Assembly (NCBI RefSeq): GCF_009389715.1 | Contig: NW_024067666.1 | Location: forward strand, 413,001-477,000 | Direction: 5' to 3' | Origin: Phoenix dactylifera | Lineage: Eukaryota; Streptophyta; Magnoliopsida; Arecales; Arecaceae | Length of the DNA stretch: 64,000 bases | Part shown: piece by piece, positions 23,063 to 38,400 of the stretch | Layout of the letters: every line of letters begins with the position of its first letter | Position numbering within the stretch: position 1 is the stretch's first letter | Position numbers and translations under genes: made by a program | Notes under the pieces: model-generated | What the model was told of the DNA's origin: nothing | The model's database searches: none | The model's input: only the letters and a program-made list of their open reading frames with translations

Positions 23063-23489
23063 ATTTTTATTCGCAAGGGAGACCAACGATGCGTTCGGCC
23101 ACATCAAGAAGCAAGCCATGGTGGCCGGAATGTGGCCTTTGGCACTTAAGGCCTCGCATGGAAAGGTGATGGCGTCTTTGGGGATAAGAAGGCTTTTTTG
23201 TAGGTTTGAAATTAGATATGCTTAGTTGAGATAGATTTAGATAAATGTTTTTATTTTAAATAATGATTATGGTTTTGTTATTGCATTGTTTGCATGTTTT
23301 ATGAGGATGAGATGGGAAAAAGAAGGTGACTAATCTACCCTTTCAATTTCGTTTGTCCTTGGATCATTTAATAACAAATATAGGTGAAAAAAGGTGATTA
23401 GAATGGTTTGATTTTATTGAGCATAGCGAATTGGTGTGTATATATACACGTCATATATAAATTCAGCATGCGTATAAAATCATAAGTCA

Positions 23490-25445
23490 AGCTCTTCCCA
23501 TAAATCAGTCTTTGGGATTCTACCAAATCCTGTACATCAATCCATGCCTAAATTGACCAAGTGAACTTGGTAAGCGTGCTGGGGATTGTGCAAAGTTTGA
23601 AGGAATATTTGGGATTCTATCAAATCACATAAATCAATTCATGATAGAGTTGCCCAAGTTGACCAAGTAAACATGATAAATATAGAAAGTTTGAAAGAAT
23701 CTTTGGGATTCTATCAACGTAAAGTTTGAAGGAATCTGTGGGATTCTATTACTCCTAAAGTTGGAGCGTGAAGATCCGTTACACCCAACTTGCTACTAAG
23801 AAGAAGAAACTGATCACGTCCAAGTGCCTTAGTAAATATATTAGCTACTTGATGATCACTATGAACATAGGCAGTGGAGATATCGTACATCTAAATACGT
23901 TCATGAACTACGTGGCGATTAATTTCGATGTGTTTGGTGCATTCATTAAATATTGGATTAGCGGCAATATGAAGTGTAGCTTGATTATTACAGTAGAACT
24001 CCATAGGCTAGGTATGTGCAACAGCTAGATCAGATGATAGACACTTGAGCCATAACAATTTGCATGTAGCAGTTGTCGTAGACCTGTATTCAGCCTCAGT
24101 AGAAGAGCGAAAGTTATGGATTGTGTCTGTCTTCCATGAAATAAGAGAAGATCTTAAGAAGTTGAAGTAGCCTGTGCTAGATCACTGAGTCATAGAACAA
24201 GTAGCCTAATCTAAATTAGCATAAGCACACAAAGTGAGATCACTAGATGATTGGAGAAGTAATCCTTTACTAGGAGATGACTTTAAATAGCGCAATACCC
24301 GAATGGCAACATCATAATACGGCGTCTTTGGATTTTGCATAAATTGACTAAGAATGTAAACCAATATAAAATTGTTAGCTTGGTGATTGTTGAATAAATT
24401 GAGCGACCAACCAACCACCTATAGGAAGAAGGATCCTCTAATGCATCACCATCATCAGTAAGTCTTAACTTTTGTTCCATGAGCAAATTATATGGCTTTG
24501 CACCTAACAATAACCTAGTCTCAGAAAGAATGTCCAATATATACTTGCATTGACTGAGAAATTGCTTTTAGAAGAGCGTGCCACTTCAATATCAAGAAAA
24601 TATGTTAGGAAGCTAAGATCCTTGATGTGAAATTGAGTGTTTAAGAACTACTTGAGTAGAAGAATCTGTTGAGGATCACTACCGGTCATGATAATATCAT
24701 ATGAAACATGATTCGGTATTGAGCATAAAAAATAAGTGATCTGTATTGGATTGCTTGTAACCTGCTACTTTAATGACAGATGTAAACTTCTCAAAGTCAA
24801 TTTCGTAAGGCTTGTTTTATGTTGTAGATAGACTTGTGTAATTTACAAACATAGTGCTCCCTCTGTCGTGCTAAACTTGGCAATAAATACAAACACATCT
24901 TCATGTAAATCACCATGAAGAAAGGTATTATTGGCATCAAGTTGGTACAAAAGCCAGCTATAGATGGATGCAACAGCAAGAAGGCCATGTATTATAACTA
25001 GTTTGGCAACCGGTGCAAGTTTTTCATGATAATCAATGCCTTCAGCCTGGGTGTAGCCCTTACAAATGAGATGAGCTTTATATCGCTCAATAGTCCCATT
25101 GGATTTATACTTGATTTTGTAAACCCATTTACACCCAATGGGAACTTTGCCTAGAGGAAGAGACATCAAAAACCATGTATTGTTCATTTCTAATGTTTCT
25201 AGTTTGGATGCCATATCATTTTGGCAATGCGGCTCTTTAACTATCTGTGAATAATTAGTGGGCTCCTTGTTGGAGGAGATGGTCGAGAGGAAAGCAAAGT
25301 ATGAGTGATAAAAGATGAGAATAAGAGATATAGGAGGAGATGGTATAAGCCATATTGTTACTTGTCGAGAGATGTGGGAGCTATCATGAGAACAGAGCAG
25401 ACATAATCAAATTTGCTACTTTTTTCTCATTTTACCTTTTGTTTA
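23490..25445 (-). mobile_element. Ty1/copia retrotransposon fossil (pol 3' half and 3' LTR remnants)
   Basis: On the minus strand, copia reverse-transcriptase segments are visible (PIGCKWVYKIKYKSNGTIER and YKAHLICKGYTQAEGIDYHE, about 25000-25160). These are followed by RNase H-region segments (about 24200-24540) and the pol C-terminus with IFTKALGRDQF (about 23770-23830). Downstream of pol, at 23490-23760, ttgatagaatccc-type words recur several times, in the style of a copia LTR start. No gag or integrase half is seen. The element is old and broken in many places. Confidence 0.8.
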
Positions 25446-26364
25446 TGGATGATGAGTTCCATAAAAAAACTCATAAGCTTTATTAATCATGCATAAGAAC
25501 AAGCACGGTGTAAGAAATCATCGCCTTGGCCCCACAAGAACACAACGGATTTCAGATCACGATATTGAGCTCTCAAGTGTCAGCCTGAAGGTGCCCAAAT
25601 TAAAGCCCATGCATTCGTACATGCACTGTAATTTTAGCTGTCTTGAAACCACAAACCTCTCACAAGTACTCGAGTCTGTGCACACCAGCAGTCTCAACTA
25701 TCCAGTTTCCTCCTGTGAATTTGATTCCTTTAAATCCTATTGAACACAGTCATTCGGTCTCTCCAAATCCTCATGGATTCTCATTCTCTTTTACATTTTG
25801 TAATCTCTCTTTAATTTGGCAAAGTTTAATTACCAATGCTTTCTAAATGCATGTCTATAGTATACAAAGCTACGCTCAGGCTGCCTTGCCATCAATCCAA
25901 AACTGGTCATCAACATCACCAGTCCGTCGTCCATCTCATTCGAAGGACTTAATAACAGTTGGTGATGGTACATATCAAGGATAGAGAATAATCGCCATAT
26001 TCAGCTTATATGATTGGTGCTTGTATAGAGCATGGCACTGATTGGATCTTCATGATCTGCAAGCAGAATTATGTGAAAATAGGTTGGCTCTCATTACTTG
26101 AGGCTGCCAAACTTTAAGTAGGGCATCAAAAGAGAAACCACATGAAAATGCCCAATCACGACAAACCAAGACTGCAAGACATTGATTCACCTGTATAATT
26201 TGATTCGATGACCATAGATCTGATATCAAAAACATATCCTTCCAAAAACAACCCATCTTCTAGTAGATTTTCAAATTCTAATATCTAGCAGCTTATTAAA
26301 AACTTATCCCAACAATCAAATAAAGCTTTGAAAGAGTTCCCTTGGCAGATCATATTCCAACACC
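25446..26364. other. Intergenic between copia fossil and the SWAP70-like gene
   Basis: No gene or element is recognised. Confidence 0.5.
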
Positions 26365-26370
26365 TTTATT
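26365..26370 (-). terminator. Candidate polyadenylation signal of the SWAP70-like gene
   Basis: AATAAA on the minus strand (tttatt on plus), 75 bases after the stop codon. Confidence 0.4.
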
Positions 26371-26444
26371 TACCAATATTAAGCTATACGATGCCTCAAT
26401 GTCGTCACCATCACTACAATTTCAATAAATAGCTTGCAGTAACA

Positions 26445-29400
26445 TCATGGCTGGGAAGGGTTCCCTCTATGTTGATGGTCATTGACCGATGGGTTCGCAA
26501 CAACAGGAATGTCCAAGCTGCTTTGCTCTGCTTCAGGGGTGATCTCCCTTACATCAGCTATCCTTGCATCCATCGACTGGATATCATTCCACTCAGCGTC
26601 ACCTATAGAACGGATTTCAACTCCATCAACTACCAATTGGACAGCACTATTACCAGGAACTGATCTTGAATCAGTTAAGCAAGCTTTATCCACATCGTCC
26701 TCTGACGAGTCTACATGCTTTGTCCTTGGAAGAGTGTCATCAGCACCAGAGCTTGACTCCAATCTCTCTTCAAGGACCTGCTTTGTGTTGCTTTGTTGTC
26801 TGATAAGAAAACGAGATGTATTATTTTAAAGTTTCTAACATTTGATTAAAGAAATATAAAATAAACACAAAATCATGAAATAACTAGAGATTAGGACAAA
26901 ATGTCCATATTTGAGCAAATCCATAACCAATGACCAGTGATCAGAAACTCTCTGATCTCATAAAAATGCCAGCTGAACTTTGGCAAGCACATTCCAATGC
27001 TCATATGACTTGCACCTTGATGTCTCACATGAGTGTAGCTAAAGATAACATGGCTAATAGCACATGATGCCCATGAAGCATCAGAATCTTCAGTCATAGT
27101 TTGATCCCTGAGATGGCCACCTTTCAATCAGCACTAACTTTGGTTTATTTTATGATATCGCACTCTGACAATTCTTTGCCACAACATTCTGCTCAGCTTG
27201 CAGACATGGTGCTCCTAGTTGCTGCCCACTCGCCATCATTCACTGTCCTAAGTGGAGATAGAGCAATAAATTGTGCAAAATTTGCAGCGACAGCAGCATC
27301 TTTGGAACTACAGAGAGCATGATGGTGGTAAATATGGAAACTGTGTGAAGCCAAGCATTTCCGTTTTCTTGAAGGGATTGGGCTCCATGAGCTTGTGTTT
27401 TTAGCATCCTATAAAAGTTTCTGTATTTTCATTCCAAAGTTTCCTAAAAATTTCTGAAAACCTCCGTGGCATTGCAGAGAAAATAGAAGTACCAATTTCA
27501 ATGCAATACTTTTAAAACAAACCTATAAAAATACTCTTGAGAACTTTCACACTTTTTGCTTTATTACATTGTTGTAAAAGCACAATAACATAGCAAGTAA
27601 CATCTGTTAAGGAGGTGTTCCAAATTGCACTTGGCAGAAGATGTACAACTAGACAGAAACCAATGGGAAAAAAAAATCTGAAGCTACACCTAGATACAAT
27701 AAGATAAAGCTAGTCAGTTATAATCAAGGTATTGAAGATTGGTTTCAGTTTCAGTTTTGAACCCCTAGGCAGAGTTTCAGTTGCGGTGGTTTTAGTAGTT
27801 CGGATCCAAGATTCGGAGTTTCAATCAAAAAAGCCAGAAAAAAAAATTAAGAAAAATAATAGAGTAAATCAAGGCAAGTTACTTTTAACAATTGTATCGT
27901 ATCTTTTAAGTCATCTAAAGTCATAATTCACATAGTTGGGGCAATTTCATGCTGAATTGAAGCTTAATGCATTAATCGTATCACATGAATGTATGAATCT
28001 ATTAAGTATGATACCAAATACCACTCAATCTGCATAAACCGAAAGGACAAGTAAACAAGAGCATAAAGTTAACTACGTATCACACTCTTCAATATAGCGT
28101 AAGCTGCTAGATATGCATATACATCTTTACTTCTACAATCTACAATGTTGTTCATAAGTTAAAAACATGATGAGCCAAGGAAAAAAAAGATGCACAACAA
28201 GTTTTCCCCCTACTTTCCACAATAACAAAGTTCAGACAAAAATAACATGGATTAGATCATCAGAGCCTTGGATAAATGTGTGGTCGAATTTATATTAATG
28301 AATGTTAGGAAGTATTAATAAAACAACACTTTTTTAATAATAAGCTAAATATGGTGAAACAAAGATGCAAAACAAAAAGCAACAGTTCAGTCAGTCTTGC
28401 CCAAAACTAACCGAAACCGAAAATTTAAATCAGTTCCGGAGCAGTCCAGCTGAAACAAATCCATTTCAATTAAAACAGATCAGTCTTGACTGAAAATTTA
28501 ATGATTAGTACTTGATCTCTCAAGTTGATCAAGCTTGGAATATGTAATATGGGATCTTAGAATTGGTACAGAAAGATCCAGGACAATAATTTTTTCTTTT
28601 TTTTTGTAGTTACTTTATATTATGAGGTCTGGCAATAGTACTTTTTGACTAACAGACTGCAATAGAAACTAATAATTATGACAACCAGTAAACTTGAACA
28701 GAAGAACATATACTAAATCCGCTGCTTTGCATGCAACTTAATTGTTTAGCCCAAAGAGTGATATATGCACACATTGCATGTGCAGAGCGGCAAAATCCAC
28801 AACCATCATCCGACCACAAGGATTCCATGCGGCTATACTTTCACATATATGTATATGAAAGTTTAAATGTTCAATGTAGCTTGTAGTAGCTTGAATGAAC
28901 TACAAAAGTAACATGTTTGACAGGTTGTCTATATGCTCTTTCATTCTTTCAATAAACTTGCAGATGGCATCTAATTAAATTTTGTATTTGGATTCCGTAT
29001 ATGAGAGCCTTAGTAAGGATTTAAAAATTCATGCAAGATACAAACTTAAATACTGGCTCTATGATTTGTTTTATGAATCTTTCCTTGTCTATTTTTCCTA
29101 TCCAGAAACCTTATTTAAAATAAATGAACGTATAAAAGGCCGGGATATAAGCATGACTGAAAAATGCCGACCAAACTACAAGAAATACAGCAGAGGGAAT
29201 AGGTCAGAAACTAAACCTCTGCACTTGTGATTGCAAGATATTCACTAATGCTAGGAGGTCTTCTTTTTCTTTTGCAGTGGCTGTTGCTTTTTCTGCAGCA
29301 TTGTTTATTCTAGCCTCAGCATCTGCCGCTGAAACCCTGGCCCGTTCTTCAGCTCTGACAACAGCTGCTTCTAAAATCACAGCACGTTCTCTAGCTTTTG

Positions 29401-32400
29401 CAAGCTCAGAACGCCATAGTTGTGCCTCTTGAAGAGCAGAGTCCCTCTGCTTCAGTAATATCTCTCTCTCTTTGCTTAGGGCCATCACCTTCTCTTCAGA
29501 TTCTCTCAACTGTTAACAGCAAACATATAAGCATAGAGTAAGGTAAAGCTTCTTGTGCAAACATCTCATTGGACTGGATATTTGGAGTTGAAAAAGGAGA
29601 ACTTGTAAGTGTATAAGGATGGAAACTTAACAAGAAAAATAAGTTGCAGAGTCAAGAATCATCTATGCTAATGTTTACCTTGAACTCCCTCACGGCACCA
29701 AAAAACCCTAACCACCAGGGTGCTGCTCCTTTTTCCCTTTCTCCAAATCAGTTCAAAGCTACCCTCTTAACAAAGGTTCTAAATCTACTCCTGCTATATT
29801 CAATGAATTCTCATTTCTTTTTATTCCTGTTTTGTCTCTTTAACAGTCTAGCAGAGGTTGTTCAAGGTAAAGACAAACTTAGAAGGGAATATTTGAAAAT
29901 ACAAAAAAAAAAATGTTGGAAGTGTTTATTTAGCAACTTTAGACTGTTTAAAAGAAAAATATGCAAGAAAACTTCGGAAGACAATATAAAGTCTCTAAAT
30001 AGTTTATCTCCTTGTTAGTTAATGCCGCTTGTTGCTAGTTTCAATATATTACACCTCAAGGGAGATATAGCTCCTATTTGATTTCTATAACTCTTGACAG
30101 GTGGTGACTTATTGAGAAAGATTTATTGCATTGAAGGTTTGACTTGAGTGGCTCCAATTTAATAAAACGAGGAATCTGAAAAACCACAACCTAAAAACAT
30201 TTTTCAAGATGTTAAAGATGAACTTTCTAGAATCAGACAAGAAAACAATCACATGATGCTCTCATGCATTACCATCTAACTTAATTTTGACCTCACTTTT
30301 TGAAGATAATAATATAATTAAACATTATCCACACCAAGGAGAAAAGGCAGAACAGTATGTTGCATGGACAAAGAATGGGGGCGAAATTCATGTGGTTATC
30401 AAATAGAAGGATTTAGCAAGCACAAGAAAAAAGGTAAGGTTTAAATCATCAGGACAAAAGCAATTGAATTTATTGGAAAATAATGCAATACACAGAGTGC
30501 AATTGTGTTTGTATAGAAAAAAGATAATTTTACCAAAGTATAGTTGAAAATATATTGCCGTATTTACAAGTTATTGAACTTGTTCTTAAATAGTCAATAA
30601 TCAATAAATTTAGTACTCTACAACAGGACAGCACACGTCATTGTTTTAAGCAAATGAGAACTTTCCACAAAATTCCATTCACAATAGCTGAAAAATATTT
30701 GGGACCTTAAGCATGGATGACTCAAGTTGCTTCTCTGCATCCTTGTTTAGGCGTTCTATTTCTGCACAAGCACGTCTTCTCTCTTCATCCATTGCATGTG
30801 CTGCAGAAGCAGCTGCTTCAGCAGCCTCAGCTGTATCTGTTAATCTATCTGCTATCACTTTTATTGTGGAATCTCTAGCACGAAGGTCCTTAGCTAGCTG
30901 CTGTAGTTCCTCATCTTTCACTTGAAGAGTTTCCTGTAGAAGACAGATAGAATTCACCAACATATATCAAATATACTTTCTTACAATCTTAAGGGATCCT
31001 TAAATTTAGTCTGTTTGTTGGCACGGAACTAAATTGTGGCTATAGTGAAACCAACAGAGCAAGATAAGCAACTAGAAAAATTTCTCATAGTATATCATGA
31101 GACATAGTGATTACTTGAGATGCAAAAGACTGTAATTCTGTAAACGTAAATAAATCAATAAATGAGTTTGCTCATTCAGAGGGTGAGCCTTGGTGCAATG
31201 ATATGGTTGTTCCATTATGACATAGAGGTCATAGGTCTAAATTACGAAAACAGCCTCTCTGCATGCGAGGCTAAGGCAGCATACATTTGACCCTTCCTAG
31301 ACCCCATAATAGTAGGAGCCCCATACACTGGCCATCTTTTTATTTGCTTCCAATTTAGAAACAAGCAGCAGCCAGAATCTATTATAAAAATAAGCTCAAC
31401 CAAAAAAAAAAAAAAAAAACGAAATTGTAGGAGTCAAATTTCGACGCTAGCCTACTTAACAGATGGAACAGTTATGACTTAACAAACAATTTTTCAATGG
31501 GGTCGGCAAAGTCTCGTAGGAAGCATAGTAACCTTGGATAGCTTATTTGGAAGCAGCAGACAAACTTCCAAGTATGTGTTGGTTAAGTGACCGGCTGTCA
31601 ATATATAATGACATTTTTTTAATAAAATGAGACTGCAACATATTAGATTCCTGCCACTGGAGGAGGAGATCCTAACTCTATCAGACAGTATCAATTGCAC
31701 CATTCCGATGATCAAGCAATAATGCTGCTGGTGGAAATGTATAGAAAGCCAATTTATACACAAACGGAGCTTTTATTTATCAAGAACTGATTGTTGATGT
31801 GAACCGAGGATTGGGAAACAGAGTAAACAACTTGTCATCAGTTTGCCCATAGGGGGGGTTGCTCCCAGGTCAACATGACAGAGTTTGAACAACTCAAGGG
31901 ACACCTATTGGTGGCAAAGGCAGAATCCATACACCTTAACCAATCCTGAAAGCTGATACTAAAACAATCATAACAATAACTAACAAATTTTATTCAAAAG
32001 ATTTATAGATACATTTTTTAGTCCTTCTTGGGTAGTAATTAATTTAACAACTACGTCCACCATCGGAATTTCTTTTTACTTATCATAACATCTGTGTTAT
32101 CTTAGATACTTCCTTCCTCCTCCTAGCCCACTTATCACAAATCCTAGCCCCTTTTGGTTCAATGACCTTCTCAAATCTTCACAGACGTGTCAATACCATC
32201 TTGAGTAGAAACTCTTTATCCAAAGATTGTGCAACTCATATGCTTCTAATAATGACTCACTTCAGGCCACTATTATATAGTTATATAATTTATCTACCTC
32301 ATTTATCTTCTACACAGGCCCTCTTGAATATTCAATATGCTCTGATCCATAAGTGATGTCAGTCTAATTACTCTTTGAAAATTTTATTTTGTTTCAAAAG

Positions 32401-35400
32401 CATGCAGCAATGACCCAATGCCCTGAATGCACCTCTTTATCTGCTTTAGCATATCACTCTACCGGGTATTCCTTCACCTATCTGTATTCTTGATAAATTA
32501 AAGGTCACACAAAGTATCTCTTAGCCATATTTACTGTTTGGAGCTTCAGTTTTCTTCCTACATTTAGTAAAATTGCAGGTCCCTGATCATATTAATTCAA
32601 ACTCAATATTAGTCCCTTCTCTTCTGAAATCTTCCTCCATATAACAAATCATTGAAATATATCAGCAGTCATGGCAAAATATAAGTCTCCGTTATACGAT
32701 CAGTAGTCAGTCTCATGTCAATCCCCACCCTTTCCATTTGTCAGAGGTTAACTAGCCTGCAAGAACAAATGCTTATAACTCTACCTACGCAATATTAACT
32801 CATATAGTAATCTTATCTATTAAATCTATGACCAGGATGTGATCCCATATTATGATCACTGAAAAGTCAATAAGATACCAATAATAACTTTTTTTAAAAA
32901 AGAAAGAAAACTCTCCTGTTGCTGATGCAAGATCGCAGAAGAAGATCTATTTGTTATGGACCATGGCCACAAACTGATATTGTGAATTAAGGCATTCAAA
33001 TTCCAGCAGCACATATACATCAGGAATACTATTCATAATTCAGATCGCTCAAACTGAAGCTAATAAAAGAAGATTAGTGATAAGCATTATGATATCTGGT
33101 TTATAAAACCACGATATAGAACAAAGATGAACAATAACAAGGTGTACCTTCATAATTGTCAGATCATCCAGGTGACCTTCACTTGTTTTTTTTGTCACCA
33201 AGCCCAGAGTTGCTCTCATAGATATCTTCATTGCTGCCTCTATTTCTTTGGATGCTTCTGCTGCAGTTGAGTTTGCAGCTGCAACTACAGCGGCAACTGT
33301 TCCTAATTTTGCAGAGCCATTCCCACTCAATGAATTTACTGCCTCTTTATGGGCCCGAAGGACCAACTGAGTTGCACTGGTGAAAAAAAAAAAACTGCAC
33401 ACTAAGAGATTACAAACAAAGATACCAAGTAAATGCTAAGGAAATAATGGACCAATAAAAGCTCCTTGAGAATTGAATTATGCTGAAGTGTGGGTTTTGA
33501 AAAAAATAACATACCAAGCTTGAGATCATGATGTCAATATCTAAAGCTACATAAGTGAGAAAAGGACCAAGTTATGAACAGGAGGCCTATCAGTGTGTTG
33601 AAATATGGATGATATACACACCCAAAAAAAAAAAATTGCGCACGATAGGCCACTAAACTGGCATATGCATTACACTTACCTAAAACTTAAATATGAATTC
33701 CATGTAGTAACACTTAGATGTGATGCAGTTTAGTAATTTTGTGGTATAAGGCTTGCTAACATAAAAGGCTTAAGATGCAAGCAGAAAAATAGAGATGCCT
33801 GGACAGGTAATTGTAGACATTGCTTACCCTGTTTGGTTTGCAATCTTAAGATTAGCCCTTTCAGCAGTTCATACTTTCACTAACCATCTTCACAAAGAAT
33901 TTATAATTAGCCGCACCTCTTGATGTGGCCAAATGAATTACCAGGAAATAATGTTAACCGTGGTGGCAACAAAATCCAAGTGGACTATAATCTGGCATGA
34001 ACAAAACTTCTTTAACATTTGCTATCTTATGAGCAATTGAAGATGCTGTCAAAAAAAAAATGCACAGAATTCTTCATTGATGTTTTTGTCTCATAATCTA
34101 ACCCTTGTTTTTCATCTATCTATTTTTAAGTTATTTCATGCTCTTTGCATCAATATAGGTCCATAATCTTATCTTCAATACATTTAGTTTTTATTATTTC
34201 TCGTTGAAAAGATCTTCTACATTTTAACTGTTAAAATGTACACATGCTATTTGTGATTTAGCTAGCTCAAAGTAGGGGTAAAAATTTAATTTTTTCATTT
34301 ATCAATATGGCCTATATGTAATCTACCTAAACTTTCAGAATTCATTAGATATCTATTACAACTTGTGCATCATAGACTATTGACTTTTCTTAGCAACTAT
34401 CCGAACATCCTTGAATTTCTCATTAGTGCTCATCTTGTCAATATCTATTAGCACCATGCCCCTTGCTCCACACATGTAAATGGCATTTCCACAATCTAGC
34501 AAGTCAAATTCCATCCATAAACCATCATACATCATCTTATTAACCTTCTCTGTAAGTAATGCAAATAAAGATATTCTTTTTCTTACAAGAACCAAGACTG
34601 CAGGTATTCCATGCATAGTTTCATCTAAGGTCCGCCGTACCGGTACCGGTCGGCATACCGGTACCGGTCGGTGTACCGGTGGCCGGCCGGACCGGTACGG
34701 TACCGGTACGGTACCGTAACGGCCGGTACGCGGTGATTTCAAAAACCACAGCGCGAGGCGCTGTGGTTCTAAAATAAAAAAATAAAAATCGTATACAAGG
34801 CCGGTACCGGCCGGTACAAGCTCCGAACCGGCCGGTACGCACCCGTACCGGCCGGTTCGGCTAAAAAACCGGAAAATACCGGTTTTTTAGTGGTTCTGGT
34901 ACCGGTCCAGGACTGGACCGGTACGTACCGGCCAATATCGGCCGGTATGGGCCAGTACGGCATTCCATGGTTTCATCCATGGGATATAGTTTCATCAACA
35001 ACAATGGTTTATATGTTCAATAGTTCAGCCACACACAAAACTATTGTTACTCTTCTTCCCGACACATTATTTAGAATTATTACAAATCTATGTTAGAGAA
35101 ATACTTTACATAAGAGTTGCTCATCCACATATCTGCATGTACATACACCTTAGGCATGCATGAGCGTGGTGTATGTACATGCACAATACTCCTGCAGAAT
35201 GGAAAATCAAACAATGAGTAATCATAGGGAATGAAGATATACAAAGACAAAAAGGGTGAGGATAGCAATACAGTTTCTTTTTAAATATAGACAAGGTCAA
35301 GCAGGTTACAATTGTGTGATTACCTCAAAAAGAAGTAGAGTCTACAATGGAGGTTGCCCTTAGCTATCACTAAACCAGATTGTCAGAAAACAAAAACCAA

Positions 35401-38400
35401 CTGCCATGAAAGCTCAGTTAAAAGAAAAACCTAATCGGCATAAACATAAGGTATCCAAAAACCAGATGACAAAACATTAGGAAACAAGTTTGAAGATAAT
35501 TTTATACCTTGGACACTAATTTGGCTTCATTGATAAAAATTGAAGAAAAGGTATCATAATTACATAATAGCAAGAAGCATCAACAATGAGATTGCAAGGA
35601 ATGAAAAAGTTTTTCGTATATTGTCATCGCAATGTTGTTGGGTTGGATAAATATACTTAATGTTAATCATTCATTTATGTAATGAAGTGCTTCACAATAG
35701 TTCATCAAAACGAAAATTATAAAATAATCAAAATAAATGATGTCTGACAGAAGATTTCTTCCAGCCATCTCCAAGCTCTTGCACTGATATAGTTCATCAG
35801 ATGTTTCATATCGGAGCATAAATCAGCAGGGACATGCTTGTTTTCACTGATTTGGGTTAAAATTCAATATATAGTAGAGTTAAATTAACACTGAAAATGC
35901 ACGTTCCTTTTTATTAATCACCAATTCTTTTGCATGCCTAGCCACCTGTAGGTCTATCCAAATAGTACATTTACACAATCTAAACAATAGAAGGGGAAAT
36001 GGCATAATGCAAACATAAAATTCTTTATAATGCATCATTTCTTTGATACAGTGAAAAGTTGAAGCTCCACAAGCTTACTGTAAAGTGGATACCCAAGCTC
36101 TTGCAGCACCAGGGGTTTCAGCACAAAGAAAGTACTCCTTCTTCTGTAGAGTTCCAATATCTAGAGGGCTAGTTAAGGAACCCAAGAAATGTGCTAAAAC
36201 CTTGCATCAGTAATAACCAAACAGGTATTGGTAGAAGCTAAGGAACACTAGAAACAGTTAATACTTTTCTATTTACTCAATCAAAATCAGAGCAAATGGA
36301 TACAAAAACAGCAGCCATCATATTTTGGCAGCCCACTGCAAGAAGCAAAACAAGAATAGTTAAGAGCTTTTATCTACATGCAATATATAATCAAACAATG
36401 GGATCATAGATAGTCTTACTGGAAGTTCACAGGGGACACAGTGATTGTACTGTTTGAATCAAATATGATTATTCCCTTGACAAGAGTCTCATTTCTCCGA
36501 GTCCTATGCCAATAAAATAGTAAATTACCGTGAGTTAGACAGGGTTTTAAAGTAGAAACTTTTCTGAGACATGCCAAGATAGCATACTTGTATTCCATTT
36601 TTCCAGATGTTGGATCCAAGATCACCCATCTCTCATTCCATTTCCTCAGCTGTTAAATATAGGAGAACAAACATTGTCAGAGCTTGTCCACAATGGAGCT
36701 CCTCCATAGTGTACCTCCAAAACCACCAAGGATGACTATATTTGTAGCAAGAGGGAAAATAAAATCGCAAATGAACAATATTTAGAAAAGCAAAGTTAGC
36801 AAAGTTAGCAAACGCTTGTCTCAACCTATTTAAAGAAAACCTAGGATACATCAGTCAACCTACATTTTTGGACAAATATTGTAAGGATTAAACATCTATG
36901 CTATTTGCAATCCTACACCAATTACTTGGTATGTGCTTTATAAATCCTTCTTCAATATGAATCCTTATCGGGAGTATTGCCATTCAGTTATGTGATGTGA
37001 ACTATATGGAACATCAACTCGTTTAGTTTTGTTGAACTGATAATTGTGCTCATCTCATCTGCATCTTCCAACATACATATGAGGTGAGTGCAATTTATCA
37101 GCATTAGTATGTTGGTTTTCATCAAACTTACTCAGGTCGTCTGTTCAAAGAAATTAGCAGATGAGAACACGTAATTCTACTCACAATTGCTCATGACTCA
37201 CGAGAAACCACTTCAAGGAAAAGACCAATATTAAACTTTGAAGTCTTGAAAGGAGGGAGGGGAGAGAGAGAGAGAGAAAGGTCACCAATAAGATTTGGTT
37301 GCAGGTTGTGCATGTGTTGCCCATGTAACAACACGTCCGACACCCCTTACTTGACAACATCACTCACTTGTATATCTATTCATACCTATATAGTTAGCCA
37401 ACAAACATATAACTGGTGCAAAAGACAAACTGTTAGGAAATTGTCTCTGAGTGTAATTTATATTTTGAATGAAAGAATTTTGGAGTGGCATAGGTTATGG
37501 CATAGGGCAGTCGTGATGGTTCTTGTTAATCAAAATGATGAATTTCCTCAAATTATCTTTTTTCCTCAAACTATCATGTAAAGGCAAATGATTGATCAAG
37601 CGTTTTAACATTTTAACCGGACCGAGCTTCAGATTATCCAAATCAACAAAGTAGCATAATGCTAGGTGATCCTTATCACAAGAATGCAACAGTGGAACAA
37701 GCATACCCCGATGAAATTACAAGTACTCCAGTATATGAGCAAATTTTGTGAAATTCCTGTAGCATGCGCCAGAACTGGTACATGACACCTCAACTTAAGA
37801 AAATTTCTCCATGGCATTCATACTTGAGCAGTATATATTTCCAAATCAATTCAGGTCTCAGAATGAAATCATGTTTGCACTCCTTAACAAACCCTCTTGT
37901 AGAGAATACTGTTAATTGTTGAAGATGCACACACAAGCCTCTCTTATTTTTGAGGAAAATGAAGGAACCGAGACACTTCCCCCATATTGATATTATTAAT
38001 ATAGTGGTATGTACATGTATGCTGTTTTCCTGAAATGAGTGGCACAAAAGCAGGTATTCAGCGACAGTGAGGTTAGCCTCTCTTATTAAATTTTATAAGA
38101 AATAATTGTCAACACCCAAAGACAACAGAGAATTCTCCATACAACAACTCCACGATTATAGTTCTTGCAGCATTACCTTTTTTACTTCCTATGTGCTTGA
38201 ACTGAACTGTCTAAGATTCAAACCTAGATGCATTGAAGATCAAGTAAAATCCCCTTAAAAGCCGCAGATCAAGTAATAATTCCAGGAAAAACCAATTCTT
38301 TACATAAAAAAGAGCAAAATGAAGGAATCACGACTCCAATTCCGACAAATAACAAGAGATCGAGGCCGCACCGTTTCGGATCGCTTGAGAAGCGGGCCCT

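Noticed and set aside
29644-30018. A 124-codon plus-strand frame
   Set aside because: It lies in an intron of the SWAP70-like gene on the opposite strand, with no recognisable domain.
34377-34963. Pro/Tyr/Arg/Thr-rich open frames on both strands
   Set aside because: Artefacts of the ccggtacc palindromic element.
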